From G963676095 sp963676095 (lineage in GTDB: Bacteria > Bacteroidota > Bacteroidia > Bacteroidales > Prolixibacteraceae): a stretch of 64,000 nucleotides of DNA. Under the pieces are notes generated by a model that was not told the origin of the DNA, did not search any database, and worked only from the letters and a program-made list of their open reading frames with translations. The DNA lies in NCBI GenBank assembly GCA_963676095.1, contig OY781040.1, positions 6,386,001 through 6,450,000 of the forward strand. Direction: 5' to 3'. How positions within the stretch are numbered: position 1 is the first letter of the stretch; each line of letters starts with the position of its first letter. Shown one piece after another: positions 52,225 through 61,418 of the stretch. Made by a program: the position numbers and the translations under genes.

Positions 52225-55200
52225 TTAAAAATTAAGATTTACGCCCAGTGTATAAGTTTTTGCTGCCGGGTATGCCCCGTAGTCTGTCCCGTCGGTATTA
52301 CTGGCTTCAGGAGAAAAACCTCCGTAATAATGATCGTGTCTCCAAAGATTTTCCAGGCTGATGTAAAACCTTGCCTGATCGATGCCAATTTTCCTGTTTA
52401 TTTTCTTTGGGAGATTGTAGCCTAAGGTCAGGTTTTTCAGTTTAATATAACTGGCGTCATATAGCCAGCGTGTATCGAGCCTGGTTCCGGTCGTTCCGTC
52501 GATACGCGGCGTATGGCCGTCGCCCGGTTCGTCTTCCGACCGCCAGCGGTTTCTCCACCTTCCCAACGCGTTACTGGTTACCCCCATCCCTGGTCTGTCG
52601 ATGGCGCGTCCAAGCAAGGCGAGGCTGTTTCCCCCGTGCTGTCCCTGGAATAAAATAGACAGATCGAAGTTCAAGAACGAAAACGTGTTGGTAATACCCC
52701 AGATATAATCCGGATTTGGTTTTCCCACAATATGAATATCGTCTTCATCGATAGAGCCGCTGCCATCATAATCGAGGTAGCGGATATCTCCTTCTTTAGC
52801 TCCGGAGGTCTTGGCAACTTCGTCGTTATCTATATCTGCCTGGGAAAGGATCCCGATTGCTTCGTAGAGATAAAACGAATTAAGCGGTTTCCCTTCCTGA
52901 ATGATATTAGTTTCGTCGCTCCATCCGGAATAGATGGGTTCCCCGTCTGCACCCAGTTTGAGCACCTTGTTTTTGTTAAAAGAAAGGTTTGCCGTTGTGT
53001 ACCAGGAGAATTTTCCGGTTATATTATGGGAAGTGAGTTCAAACTCAAGCCCCTTGTTTTCTACCGAACCGACGTTCTGTAAACTACTCGTGAAACCTGT
53101 AACATAAGGAAGCGGTTCGTCGAGCAACAGGTCTGTTGTTTTTTTGTAATAATAATCGGCAGTCAGAGAAATCCGGTCGTTTAATACGCCCAGGTCAATG
53201 CCGAAATTTGACGAACTTGTTTTTTCCCACTTCAGTTCGGTATTGGTCATAGAACTGGGTTGTGAGGCAGAAACAGTTTCTCCGCCAAAGGAATAAACAC
53301 CGGTCGACATCGACCCGAAAGCTTCATAATCGTCGATGGAGTTATTCCCGTTTTTACCCCAACTGTAACGTAGTTTCAGATTGCTGATCCAGGGAAGGGT
53401 CTTCATGAAGTTTTCCTTATCCATTTTCCATCCGGCAGAAAGGGACGGGAAAATACCCCAGAGGTTGCTCCACCCGAATTTGGAAGATCCGTCACGCCGG
53501 ATACTGCCGGAGAGCAGATACTTTTCTTTATAAGAATAAGTGACCCTTGAAAGGTAAGAGATCAGCATCCGTTCCGTCTCACTGATGTAGGAGTTGGTCA
53601 CGCTTGTAGAGCCTGCGTAGGTGAATGTTTCCAGGTCGTCGTTGGCAAACCCTTTGTTGGCATTATACTGCCTGTCGTATTTGTAGTATTCGACAGAATA
53701 ACCGGCAATAGCGCTAAATGAATGGTCCCCGAAAGTGCGGTTGAAAGTCAGCAGTCCTTCCCCCAGGAACGTATTGGATCTCCGGGTATCTTTAAAAGCG
53801 CTGCTGGTCGATCCTTCTTCATTGTCATAGTCATAAGTCGGGATATACCTCTTCTGGGAATAGCCCTCGTTTGTCCAGGCTCCTGATGCTTTTATGTTTA
53901 ATCCTTTTAAAATAGTATAGGTGATCGACAGGTTCGATAATAACTTGAACCGTTCGGTATTATCTGTGACACTTTCCATGTAGCCGACCGGGCTCACTGA
54001 TGAACTTGCCCATGTGTACTTCTCGTTATCATATATATTCGTATAAACCCCGGCATCTTTTTCTGCAACCGGGCACATTGACAGTAATTTGTGCGAGATC
54101 CCGTCTTTTCCCTCTATTGAGTAGCCATTCTTCCAGGCGAATGTGGGAGCAATCGAGAATTCGACCTTGAGCTTATCGTTCATCTGGGCCACCAGGTTTG
54201 AGCGAAGGTTCATCCGTTTATACCCGGTTTCAATAGCAATCCCGTCCTGCTGGAACCATCCGCCCGAGATCATGTAGCTGACATCTTTTGATCCCCCGCT
54301 TGCCGACATCTGGTAATTCCTGATCGGGGCTGTACGGTAAAATTCATCCTGCCAGTCGATAAAGGCCAGCGAGTCTGTTCCGTATTCCCAACGGGGATCG
54401 AGCATGTAGGAGGGATTAGCCAGGGTATAATCTGTAATATCCGTAATTCCTAATGCCGCAGCCCTTACGGCATAGCTGTCTGACGCGGAGTTCCCGTCAG
54501 CTTTTGCTTCCCATTTTTTATTGATAAGTTCCGTCGCCATATCGATCCATTCTTCTGAAGACAGCAGATCGAGTTTCTTTTCCGGCTTTTGTAATCCGTA
54601 ATAGGCTGAGAACTGAAATTTAGCTTTACCTGCCTTTCCTTTTTTTGTTGTAATAATCACAACACCGTTTGATCCGCGTGAACCATAAATGGCCGAAGAA
54701 GCAGCGTCTTTCAGTACTTCGATCGATTCGATATCGTCAGGATTAATGTCGTTCAGATTATCGATTGGCATACCGTCAATTACGTATAGCGGATCGTTGC
54801 TTGCAGTGATTGATGATCCTCCGCGGATGCGGATTTCAAGCGCTTTCCCGGGTTCTCCCGATACAGTCCTGGCAACCACGCCGGTCATCTGGCCTACCAG
54901 GGCCTGGTCTACGCGGGTCAGCGGACGTTCATCGATGCTGTTGGCGCTGATTTTTGAGACAGACCCCGTCAGTTCGCTTTTTTTAACGCTACCATAGCCA
55001 ATGGCTACAACTTCGTCGAGGCCGATTGTTTCTTCCTGTAGCGTTACATTGATAACAGTTCTTTTGGAGACAAGGATCTCCTGCATTTTCATTCCTACAA
55101 ATGTAAATACCAAAGTCCCGTTTTCAGGTACATTACTAATCGAATAATTACCATCTGTGTCGGTAATGGTACCTTGTGCAGAGCCTTTTACAACAACGGT

Positions 55201-55653
55201 AACACCAGGCAGGGGCTGCCCCTGGGAATCTGCTACTTTACCCGATATTTTCTGCTGTTGGCCGTACCGGATTAACATATCGGACGATTGACGGTCGGAA
55301 ATGACCACATAGCGGTCGATGATGGTGTAAGACAGTTTATCCTGGTTAAGTACTGTTTTCAATACTTGTTCCAGGTTTTCATTCTTTACATCGATGGAAA
55401 TCTTTTCCTCCGGATTTAATCTGGATTGGGAATAGGCAAAGCGGTAGTCGCTTTGTTCTTCGATAATTTTGAATAGCTCAGCAATGGAAATCTGCTGATA
55501 GTCGAGGTTTAATTTAGCCCCCTGAGAGAAACTTTTTGCAGAAACGAACATTGATGAAATCAAAAGAAGACAGATAGTTAGTTTCATAATTTTAATCATC
55601 TTTCGTAACCAGGCATAATTATCCCTGGTTAGGTTTTGATACTTTTTCTTCAT
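52225..55653 (-). CDS. SusC/RagA-family TonB-dependent transporter (locus 2)
   Basis: A 1142-residue outer-membrane transporter. Signal region MKLTICLLLISSMFVSAKSFS, STN domain (about 45-115, ISIAELFKIIEEQSDYRFAYS), carboxypeptidase-regulatory-like domain (ISGKVADSQGQPLPGVTVVV), DEVVAIGYG box, plug with NPDDIESIEVLKDAASSAIYGSRG, and beta barrel ending TYTLGVNLNF. The STN domain shows it signals through the FecR/sigma pair upstream. It resembles the locus 1 SusC in design, but the barrel is quite different, so substrate is likely different. Confidence 0.96.
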   Translation of the reverse strand: MKKKYQNLTRDNYAWLRKMIKIMKLTICLLLISSMFVSAKSFSQGAKLNLDYQQISIAELFKIIEEQSDYRFAYSQSRLNPEEKISIDVKNENLEQVLKTVLNQDKLSYTIIDRYVVISDRQSSDMLIRYGQQQKISGKVADSQGQPLPGVTVVVKGSAQGTITDTDGNYSISNVPENGTLVFTFVGMKMQEILVSKRTVINVTLQEETIGLDEVVAIGYGSVKKSELTGSVSKISANSIDERPLTRVDQALVGQMTGVVARTVSGEPGKALEIRIRGGSSITASNDPLYVIDGMPIDNLNDINPDDIESIEVLKDAASSAIYGSRGSNGVVIITTKKGKAGKAKFQFSAYYGLQKPEKKLDLLSSEEWIDMATELINKKWEAKADGNSASDSYAVRAAALGITDITDYTLANPSYMLDPRWEYGTDSLAFIDWQDEFYRTAPIRNYQMSASGGSKDVSYMISGGWFQQDGIAIETGYKRMNLRSNLVAQMNDKLKVEFSIAPTFAWKNGYSIEGKDGISHKLLSMCPVAEKDAGVYTNIYDNEKYTWASSSVSPVGYMESVTDNTERFKLLSNLSITYTILKGLNIKASGAWTNEGYSQKRYIPTYDYDNEEGSTSSAFKDTRRSNTFLGEGLLTFNRTFGDHSFSAIAGYSVEYYKYDRQYNANKGFANDDLETFTYAGSTSVTNSYISETERMLISYLSRVTYSYKEKYLLSGSIRRDGSSKFGWSNLWGIFPSLSAGWKMDKENFMKTLPWISNLKLRYSWGKNGNNSIDDYEAFGSMSTGVYSFGGETVSASQPSSMTNTELKWEKTSSSNFGIDLGVLNDRISLTADYYYKKTTDLLLDEPLPYVTGFTSSLQNVGSVENKGLEFELTSHNITGKFSWYTTANLSFNKNKVLKLGADGEPIYSGWSDETNIIQEGKPLNSFYLYEAIGILSQADIDNDEVAKTSGAKEGDIRYLDYDGSGSIDEDDIHIVGKPNPDYIWGITNTFSFLNFDLSILFQGQHGGNSLALLGRAIDRPGMGVTSNALGRWRNRWRSEDEPGDGHTPRIDGTTGTRLDTRWLYDASYIKLKNLTLGYNLPKKINRKIGIDQARFYISLENLWRHDHYYGGFSPEASNTDGTDYGAYPAAKTYTLGVNLNF

Positions 55654-55689
55654 AAATTTGGTTGACTTTAAATTTTTAAAATTTGCAAT

Positions 55690-55733
55690 TCAAAAAGGCA
55701 GGCAGCATTGTTCCACCAACGCTGTTTGCCTTT
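55690..55733 (-). terminator. Terminator-like hairpin between fecR and susC of locus 2
   Basis: Arms of about 18 nt (AAAAAGGCAAACAGCGTT and AATGCTGCCTGCCTTTTT on the minus strand) pair with a few mismatches around GGTGGAAC, and the 3' arm ends in a T run. It touches the fecR stop codon. It may partially terminate fecR transcripts before the susC gene. Confidence 0.65.
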
Positions 55734-56744
55734 TTATTTCTTTTGTTCTTTCATGATCCAGTATTCATTGTTTTCCTTTTTAATTTTTATTCCAATAGCC
55801 TTGTTAATAATCAGGAGAAGCTTATCGACAGATTCTTCTCCCTTCAGGTTTACGAAAAGAGTTTCTCCCATAAAATCTTTTGGGCTGAAATGTATTTTTA
55901 TACCATACCAGCGTTCCATTTTCCTGAAAACTTCAGTCATCGGCTCGTTCTCAAAATTTAATTCGCCGTTTCTCCAACTGCCCGAAGATTTTGTGCCATC
56001 TGTCTTTATTAGTTTCACAGATTCGTTTTCCCTGTCTACAATAGCCTTTTCTCCCGGCATCATGGAAAAGGTGTGGGCGGTTTTATGTTCTGGAGAATAG
56101 GTAAATTCGACAAGACCTTTATTAAGCGATGTGTTGGCAAAGTAATTATCGCCATAGGCGGAGATGTTGAATTCTGTGCCGACTGCTTTTACCTTGAAAT
56201 CTTTGATTTGAACGATAAATGGTGATTTTTTATTACTGGAAACTTTGAAGTAAGCTTCTCCCTCTAGTTTCAGATTCCTGTTTCCCATGCAGAACCTGGC
56301 TGGATATTCCAGTTTGGTGTCTACATTTAGCCAGACCTCAGATCCATCAGGCAAAACGATATGTGTCCTTTCCTTTTGTTTCGTGAACAAACTCATCCAC
56401 TGGTCGGGAAGATCGTGATGAAAAAATAACAGCCAGGTAGACAATGCCAGCAACGGAAGTAATAATACGGCAGCAGCTTTTTGAACCAGGAGCATCCATG
56501 TGCGCATCTTTAGTTTTTTCGTTCTCTTGTTGCCTTCTTTTATCCGTCGCCTGATATCCCCGAAAGAAATAGCGACATCATCGTTGTGCGATTCGTTCCA
56601 TACCGTTTTTAACCAGGCCTCCGTTTCAGGGTTATATTGTACTGAGTTCAGCCAGAATTCGACTTTCCCGATTTCCTTTTCTCCCAGCAATTTATTGCTG
56701 TATAGCTTTTCTATAATGTGTCCAATCTGTTTTGGAATTTCCAT
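55734..56744 (-). CDS. FecR-family anti-sigma factor (locus 2)
   Basis: A 336-residue anti-sigma: cytoplasmic part (about 1-75), one membrane helix (VQKAAAVLLLPLLALSTWLLFF), the periplasmic FecR domain (LPDGSEVWLNVDTKLEYPARF...GEAYFKV...FNISAYG) and a DUF4974-like C-terminus (MTEVFRKMERWYGIKIHFS). The frame is open to an ATG at 56774, but ATG 56744, with the typical TAAAATG context, is more likely. It lies 139 nt after the sigma gene and should respond to the STN domain of the adjacent SusC. Confidence 0.92.
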   Translation of the reverse strand: MEIPKQIGHIIEKLYSNKLLGEKEIGKVEFWLNSVQYNPETEAWLKTVWNESHNDDVAISFGDIRRRIKEGNKRTKKLKMRTWMLLVQKAAAVLLLPLLALSTWLLFFHHDLPDQWMSLFTKQKERTHIVLPDGSEVWLNVDTKLEYPARFCMGNRNLKLEGEAYFKVSSNKKSPFIVQIKDFKVKAVGTEFNISAYGDNYFANTSLNKGLVEFTYSPEHKTAHTFSMMPGEKAIVDRENESVKLIKTDGTKSSGSWRNGELNFENEPMTEVFRKMERWYGIKIHFSPKDFMGETLFVNLKGEESVDKLLLIINKAIGIKIKKENNEYWIMKEQKK

Positions 56745-56883
56745 TTTACTGCTTTTATACCTGGTAATATGCATGAGAATGAAAGTTCCGTGACCGTAAA
56801 CAAAATTTTTTTAATCTTTTTTCTACCGGACGCAATACAAAAGCAAAAAAGAATAACAACAGGGATCACAGAAACATATTCTG

Positions 56884-57492
56884 TTATTTGAACCGTCCCG
56901 GAGAGGCAATGCTGTATTTCAGAAAAAGTAAGATAAGCAGCAATTTCTTACGGAGGGATTCCTTTAAAGAGGCAAGTGCTTTCCTGATTTGTGTATCGAC
57001 TGTGTTTTCACTTATTCCCAGTTCAGTTGCAATTTCCCTGTAACTAAATCCTTCTTCACGGCTGAGCAGGAAAATTTTCTTTCTTTTCTCGGGTAAGTCA
57101 TTAATTAATGCAGTCAGCGTTTGTTGGAGTTCGCTGTATTCTACCTGTTTTTCTGTTATATCGGAACTATTATTTGCCAGGTAGTATATTTCTTCCATAT
57201 ATTTTCTTTTGTGTAACATTTTTCTCAAATGTCCGAACAACTCATTTTTTGCAATCGTGTACAAAAAGGCATTGAGCGATTTGGAGGGGTCAAGGTGTTG
57301 CCTGTTTTGCCACAATTTTAAAAAGACTTCCTGTACAATTTCTTCAGCATCATTTTTGTCTTGCAGGTTTTTATTTACAAAATCGTACAAACGGCCTTTG
57401 TATCTGAGAAAAACAAGTTCAAAGGCAACCTGATCTCCTTCACTGATCCGGAGTAATAAATTTTCGTCTGTATTTAAAGGTATCTTTCCCAT
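56884..57492 (-). CDS. ECF RNA polymerase sigma factor (locus 2)
   Basis: A 202-residue sigma-70 family factor. Region 2: FELVFLRYKGRLYDFVNKNL and DAEEIVQEVFLKLWQNR; region 4: LPEKRKKIFLLSREEGFSYREIATELGISENTVDTQIRKALASLK. After region 4 comes a hydrophobic tail (KKLLLILLFLKYS), as in locus 1. A TATATTTA box near 57512 on the minus strand (one mismatch to TAnnTTTG) could be its -7 element. It heads the sigma-fecR-susC-susD operon of locus 2. Confidence 0.93.
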   Translation of the reverse strand: MGKIPLNTDENLLLRISEGDQVAFELVFLRYKGRLYDFVNKNLQDKNDAEEIVQEVFLKLWQNRQHLDPSKSLNAFLYTIAKNELFGHLRKMLHKRKYMEEIYYLANNSSDITEKQVEYSELQQTLTALINDLPEKRKKIFLLSREEGFSYREIATELGISENTVDTQIRKALASLKESLRKKLLLILLFLKYSIASPGRFK

Positions 57493-57614
57493 ATTGATTG
57501 GGTAAATATAGGCACTTATGATGCGAAAATAACCAACATACTGTTAAAAATTGAATGTTGCTAAGTTTTAAACGTTAGCCATAGGGGAGCCTTTTGACGT
57601 AATATTTAGTGGAT

Positions 57615-57660
57615 CCACCACTGATAACACGGATGGACACAGATGAAAAAACAAACCATC
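57615..57660 (+). repeat. Partial copy of the CAGATAACAC phrase of the mosaic repeat
   Basis: CCACTGATAACACGGATGGA followed by CACAGATGAAAAAACAAACC matches the central phrase of copies A and B with a few changes. No other phrases of the family accompany it. Confidence 0.65.
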
Positions 57661-57728
57661 GAAGCAGAAGCCGGAAATCAACCGGACTATCGTAATCCTT
57701 CCTTTTTCAAGAGGAGCCTCTTCGACCG

Positions 57729-58877
57729 CTATTCGTTAGTCCGTAACTGTAATTTGCCTAACTCCTGCTCTAATTTCTGTGGGCTTGGAATGTCATGATA
57801 ATGCCATTTTCCCAGGATTGTTCCGTTTTTGAGCAGGATCAGGCCCGGGTTGGACCGGATCATTGTTTTCAGGGTAATTTCGTCTCCATTGAAGAAATCG
57901 AACGAGAGCCCGTTTTTTTCTTTGAATTGTTCTGTCTTTTCCTGGATGGCAGAAGTCAGCCCTATAAAATTCATGTTGTGGTTTATTGCATATTCCGCCA
58001 GCTTTTTGATTGCAGGCATCGCTGCCGGATCGACTTTGTCCTGGTTATAGACGACTAGAATGAAGGTATATCCCTTGTCATAAAGATAGAAATCCTTGAC
58101 ATCTTCACCATCTGCCGATTCTATTATGAAATTATGTATCGGCGGTTCATATCCTTTCCTGATAAGTTTTGAATCCATTGAAACAAATTGCCAGTTAAGG
58201 CTATCCTTCCAGGGATAATTTTCTTCTGTAAAATCTTTTTCTTCACCCGTGTTTTTGTTTTTATATACAAAGGTATTTTTGTAGATATCCCTGGCTGCAT
58301 TTTCAGGAATAGCCATTGCTTCCGGAATATTGGTGCCGATTTTGTACGGGCGGAAATCGATGACGGGCAAGTGGTTGAATGAATAGTTTATCAGGTAAGC
58401 AAAAGCGACTATCATAATTCCATTGAGTGTTGCCGGGACCACAGGTTGTTTGGTCGGTTTAAAACGGTTCCTGAGGCTGAAAACAATAAGTGCCAGCAAG
58501 ATAAGGAAAATGTTCTTATAAAAAGTTTCCCAATTGGTCAGTATAATTGCGTCGCCAAAACAGCCGCAGTCGCTTACCGGGTTACTGATAGCGATAATGA
58601 GGGTGATACCTGTGAAAAAAATTATAAAGAGTAATGCCGTCAAAGAAAAGAAAGAAATAAAGACATCGAAAATAAGTGCCGTCCCGATAGAAAATTCTGC
58701 TATGATAAGCAAGATCCCGAAAGTCAAGGCGAACGGACTTAATCTTTCCATGCCCCAGGCATTAAAATAGTCAGCGAATTTATAGGCTGTTCCCCATGGG
58801 TCGACCCCTTTTACAAAACCGGAAAACATAAATACAAGCCCGAGGAGTACACGGGAAATATGCCAAAGTGTTTTCAT
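57729..58877 (-). CDS. BT_3928-type DoxX-family membrane protein with thioredoxin-like C-terminus
   Basis: A 382-residue protein. Four to five membrane helices form a DoxX/MauE-like domain (SRVLLGLVFMFSGFVKGVDPWGTAYKFADYF, then EFSIGTALIF, a PVSDCGCFGDAI loop with paired cysteines). The last ~190 residues look like a redox-inactive thioredoxin-like domain (FILVVYNQDKVDPAAM...LTSAIQEKTEQF...NPGLILLKNGTILGKWHYHDIP). ATG at 58877 (MKTLWHISR) is preferred over an upstream ATG at 58967. The family is conserved in Bacteroidota, usually by tpiA, which is absent here; function is unknown. Confidence 0.8.
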   Translation of the reverse strand: MKTLWHISRVLLGLVFMFSGFVKGVDPWGTAYKFADYFNAWGMERLSPFALTFGILLIIAEFSIGTALIFDVFISFFSLTALLFIIFFTGITLIIAISNPVSDCGCFGDAIILTNWETFYKNIFLILLALIVFSLRNRFKPTKQPVVPATLNGIMIVAFAYLINYSFNHLPVIDFRPYKIGTNIPEAMAIPENAARDIYKNTFVYKNKNTGEEKDFTEENYPWKDSLNWQFVSMDSKLIRKGYEPPIHNFIIESADGEDVKDFYLYDKGYTFILVVYNQDKVDPAAMPAIKKLAEYAINHNMNFIGLTSAIQEKTEQFKEKNGLSFDFFNGDEITLKTMIRSNPGLILLKNGTILGKWHYHDIPSPQKLEQELGKLQLRTNE

Positions 58878-60059
58878 TGTTGTTAAGTGATAGTTTTTTT
58901 GCCTGTTCTGAAATTTTTCCCAATTTATAAGAAGATTCCGATATAAACAATGTCCCATTGGATGCATTAACTTCTTCTTTGCAATATTTTTCGGTAAAAT
59001 TGGATTTCCCGGGGTTGCAATCTCTTTTGTAAGCTAACTATTAGGATATAAATCAGAGGGTTAACAGTCAAAGATGAAGTCGAAAATAATTAACAAAAGA
59101 TTAATTAAAAATGAATATATAAATACTGTTTCTAGCTAAGAAACAGGATATTATAACTTTGACAAAAATAGATAAAATGATTTGATTCTCCAAATGAAGT
59201 AAAAAATTAATACTGTTTTTTATATATCCTTCTATTAATCAAATGATCAGATTTGTTTTCGCGTACTTTATCCAGATTGACAAAAGTTAAATCTCTTTTT
59301 TAGAAGCGTCACTCCTTAGCCAGATGCTCGAATAAATGCTGGTAATACGTTTTTGATTTTTAGAATGTTAAAAAAATATATATAAAGAATTTCATGATTA
59401 AATCTATAAATAATTTATTGTTAACTATTTAGTTAATATCATATAAAAGTATATGATCTAAGTGATAAAATAATTTCATGATAGAATTATAAATTGCTGA
59501 TTTATAGAATATAATAAATTAATAGCATCTCTTAGCTAGAGATGGGTATAATTAGATTTACAAACTATAAAAAATGTGACGGGCTAACTTGAAAAACCAT
59601 TTTTTTAATGGATGCTTTATTGAAAAGGATCTTTGTGAAAAGTAGGCCGCCACTGCCGGATTTCTTACAAAGAATTATTCGTGATGATAAAGATAGAAAG
59701 AATTTATTCCGGACAGAACCGGAAATGGGAAATATGTATAACTTTTAAAGCCGAACCTCCGAGATGATAAACAGACATCACATCAGAAAACAGGGGAAAA
59801 GAAATTTTCAAGTCGGGAGTAATCTATCTCCCAGGATCATCTTTCTGTTCATCAATAATGAACCATTTGTTGTGGAAGGAACTATATATAGGACTATAAA
59901 TCAATGTTCTGTATTTGAAAAACATGAGGTTGACCAGACTTACAGGCCTTCGCAGGATGACCCGGCCTACGGATTGGAACAGGCTTAGGGCCAGGCAACA
60001 GAATGACAAAGATATTCAATGATCCTAAAAAACGAATTTGACCTTTTTACCTCAAGCTA
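58878..60059. other. 1.18-kb AT-rich, palindrome-dense interval
   Basis: No convincing gene. It holds several hairpins: 59126-59146 (arms CTGTTTCT/AGAAACAG, loop AGCTA), 59421-59436 (TTAACT/AGTTAA), 59438-59457 (ATCATATA/TATATGAT), 59526-59544 (CATCTCT/AGAGATG, loop TAGCT) and 59597-59611 (CCATT/AATGG). AATTTCATGAT is repeated directly at 59388 and 59472. The 74-codon frame at 59764-59988 (+) has no recognisable features and was not accepted. Confidence 0.6.
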
Positions 60060-60425
60060 ATGGAACGAATAAAAATTCTGTATGTTGACGATAATCCGAT
60101 AGACCTGTTGCTGTTCCGGAAGATATTTGAAGGTACTTTCGATCTTGCATTTGCCGATTCTGCGGACAGGGCCATTTCCTATATTGAAAATACTCCCTCA
60201 GTCAGGGTGGTGGTAAGCGATTGGCAAATGCCGGTAAAAAACGGACTTAACCTGTTGCTTCATGTTCATAAATTCCATCCCGGAATCATTGGCGTTATTT
60301 TATCGGACAGTAGTGATATCAGGGAGCTCAAGCCCTATATCAAATCGGGAATTATCCGGAAATACTTTCGGAAACCTCCGGAGCGGGAACCGTTCCTTAA
60401 GGAGATCGTGACCCTTTTGGGTTAA
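60060..60425 (+). CDS. Single-domain response regulator
   Basis: A 121-residue receiver: ILYVDDNPIDLLLF, phospho-acceptor Asp54 in VVVSDWQMPVKNGL, the switch Ser in VILSDSSD and the Lys in YFRKPPER. It has no output domain. There is no kinase gene within 30 kb on this side, so its partner is unknown; it stands after a long AT-rich interval and before a hairpin-rich stretch. Confidence 0.85.
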   Translation: MERIKILYVDDNPIDLLLFRKIFEGTFDLAFADSADRAISYIENTPSVRVVVSDWQMPVKNGLNLLLHVHKFHPGIIGVILSDSSDIRELKPYIKSGIIRKYFRKPPEREPFLKEIVTLLG

Positions 60426-60863
60426 GAGAGTTCCGAATTGCAGAACTAAGAAGTCAGAACAGAAAAAGATAGAAACAAAATTAACAGCATAAACAAAAAA
60501 CGGAGAACGGATAATCGGGAAGAGATATTAAATGCACTTAGCCTGACCGGACCCGCAGGGGAAGAGCGGGAAACGGAAGACGGATTGGCGAAGCTAACCA
60601 GCGGCAGGCCGCGCGGAAAGAGTGATTTTTTCCTGAGGCGGCCTGCTTTTGATGTTTTTGTAGCAAATTAATTTGTGGTGTCTTACTTGTTTATGAATTA
60701 AAGTATTGTATTTAAGATTGTTATTGGCGGTTGTCGATTAGCCGTTGCTGGACGAGATCCGATAATATTTTCCGGCGTTTCCGGAAGAAAATTTTTCGAA
60801 TGGGTAGAAGCCCGTTGGAAGACGGGATATTATGTCAGCCTTAATGTTGTAAGAATCCAGAAG
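60426..60863. other. 438-nt hairpin-rich interval
   Basis: No ORF. Successive stems: 60552-60570 (CCCGC/GCGGG), 60604-60646 (see separate entry), 60768-60788 (TTTTCCGG/CCGGAAGA) and 60811-60826 (CCCGT/ACGGG). The density of stems in otherwise ordinary sequence suggests an RNA gene or a long structured leader of the SPOR-domain gene. Confidence 0.5.
60604..60655 (+). ncRNA. Candidate structured RNA 3' hairpin (terminator-like)
   Basis: GCAGGCCGC (60604-60612) pairs perfectly with GCGGCCTGC (60638-60646); inside, GGAAA pairs with TTTCC, making a two-step stem. TTTTGATGTTTTT follows. It may be the 3' end of a small RNA beginning near 60545 with the CCCGC/GCGGG stem. I do not recognise a known RNA family. 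Confidence 0.4.
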
Positions 60864-61316
60864 ATGTCAAAACGGGAGAAATATGTTTGCTTAATAATTT
60901 ACACAATGATTAAAAGGGAAAAAATAAAAAGGAATGAAATAAAGGAAAAAAAGGAGAAAGAGAATACCCTTACGAACGGGAGAATTATCCATACTGCGAC
61001 AATTTATGAGAAAGAAGGAGCTGATTGTAAGTATGAGCTGTACATGGGAATGCTGGTCTTAGAGATTGCCGGGCAATGCTACTCGGTACAGGTAGGTGTA
61101 TTCCGGGAGCTGGCAAAGGCACAAGTGTATTCATTACTGGTATTGTCAGTGTATCGGGGAAAAGGTGTTTATCTGGTGAAAAGGGAAGCGTATTATTGCG
61201 TACGGATTGGATATTTCGGGAGCAGGGAAAAGGCTTATGCCGTAATTGTCAGGATCAAGTCGTTAATCAAAAGGGAGAACCGGTATCTCCTATGGGCAGG
61301 AGGGTGGAGAAAATAA
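60864..61316 (+). CDS. SPOR-domain protein without membrane anchor
   Basis: A 150-residue protein. Residues about 20-36 are almost all Lys/Arg/Glu (MIKREKIKRNEIKEKKEKEN). From about 72 to the end runs a SPOR-type fold: CYSVQVGVFRELAKAQVYSLLVLS, then YYCVRIGYFGSREKAYAVIVRIKSLIKRE, the two RNP-like halves that bind denuded septal peptidoglycan in division proteins. No signal peptide or membrane helix is present; the short YVCLIIYTM stretch is too short. Usual SPOR proteins are envelope proteins, so either the start is wrong or it has another role. Confidence 0.65.
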   Translation: MSKREKYVCLIIYTMIKREKIKRNEIKEKKEKENTLTNGRIIHTATIYEKEGADCKYELYMGMLVLEIAGQCYSVQVGVFRELAKAQVYSLLVLSVYRGKGVYLVKREAYYCVRIGYFGSREKAYAVIVRIKSLIKRENRYLLWAGGWRK

Positions 61317-61418
61317 TTTTCAGAAAGACACAGAAAATAAAATATTCGTATCGATAATCAGGAAAAGGATTGTTTGCACAGCATCGTGTATGGCAGATAT
61401 GATTAAGGTATTATACTA

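Noticed and set aside
58968..59760. Replication origin
   Set aside because: AT-rich and palindromic, but only one near-match to a DnaA box (TTATCCAGA) and no dnaA/dnaN neighbours.
59764..59988. 74-codon plus-strand frame
   Set aside because: No family resemblance, no ribosome-binding context, and an equally long opposite-strand frame covers it.
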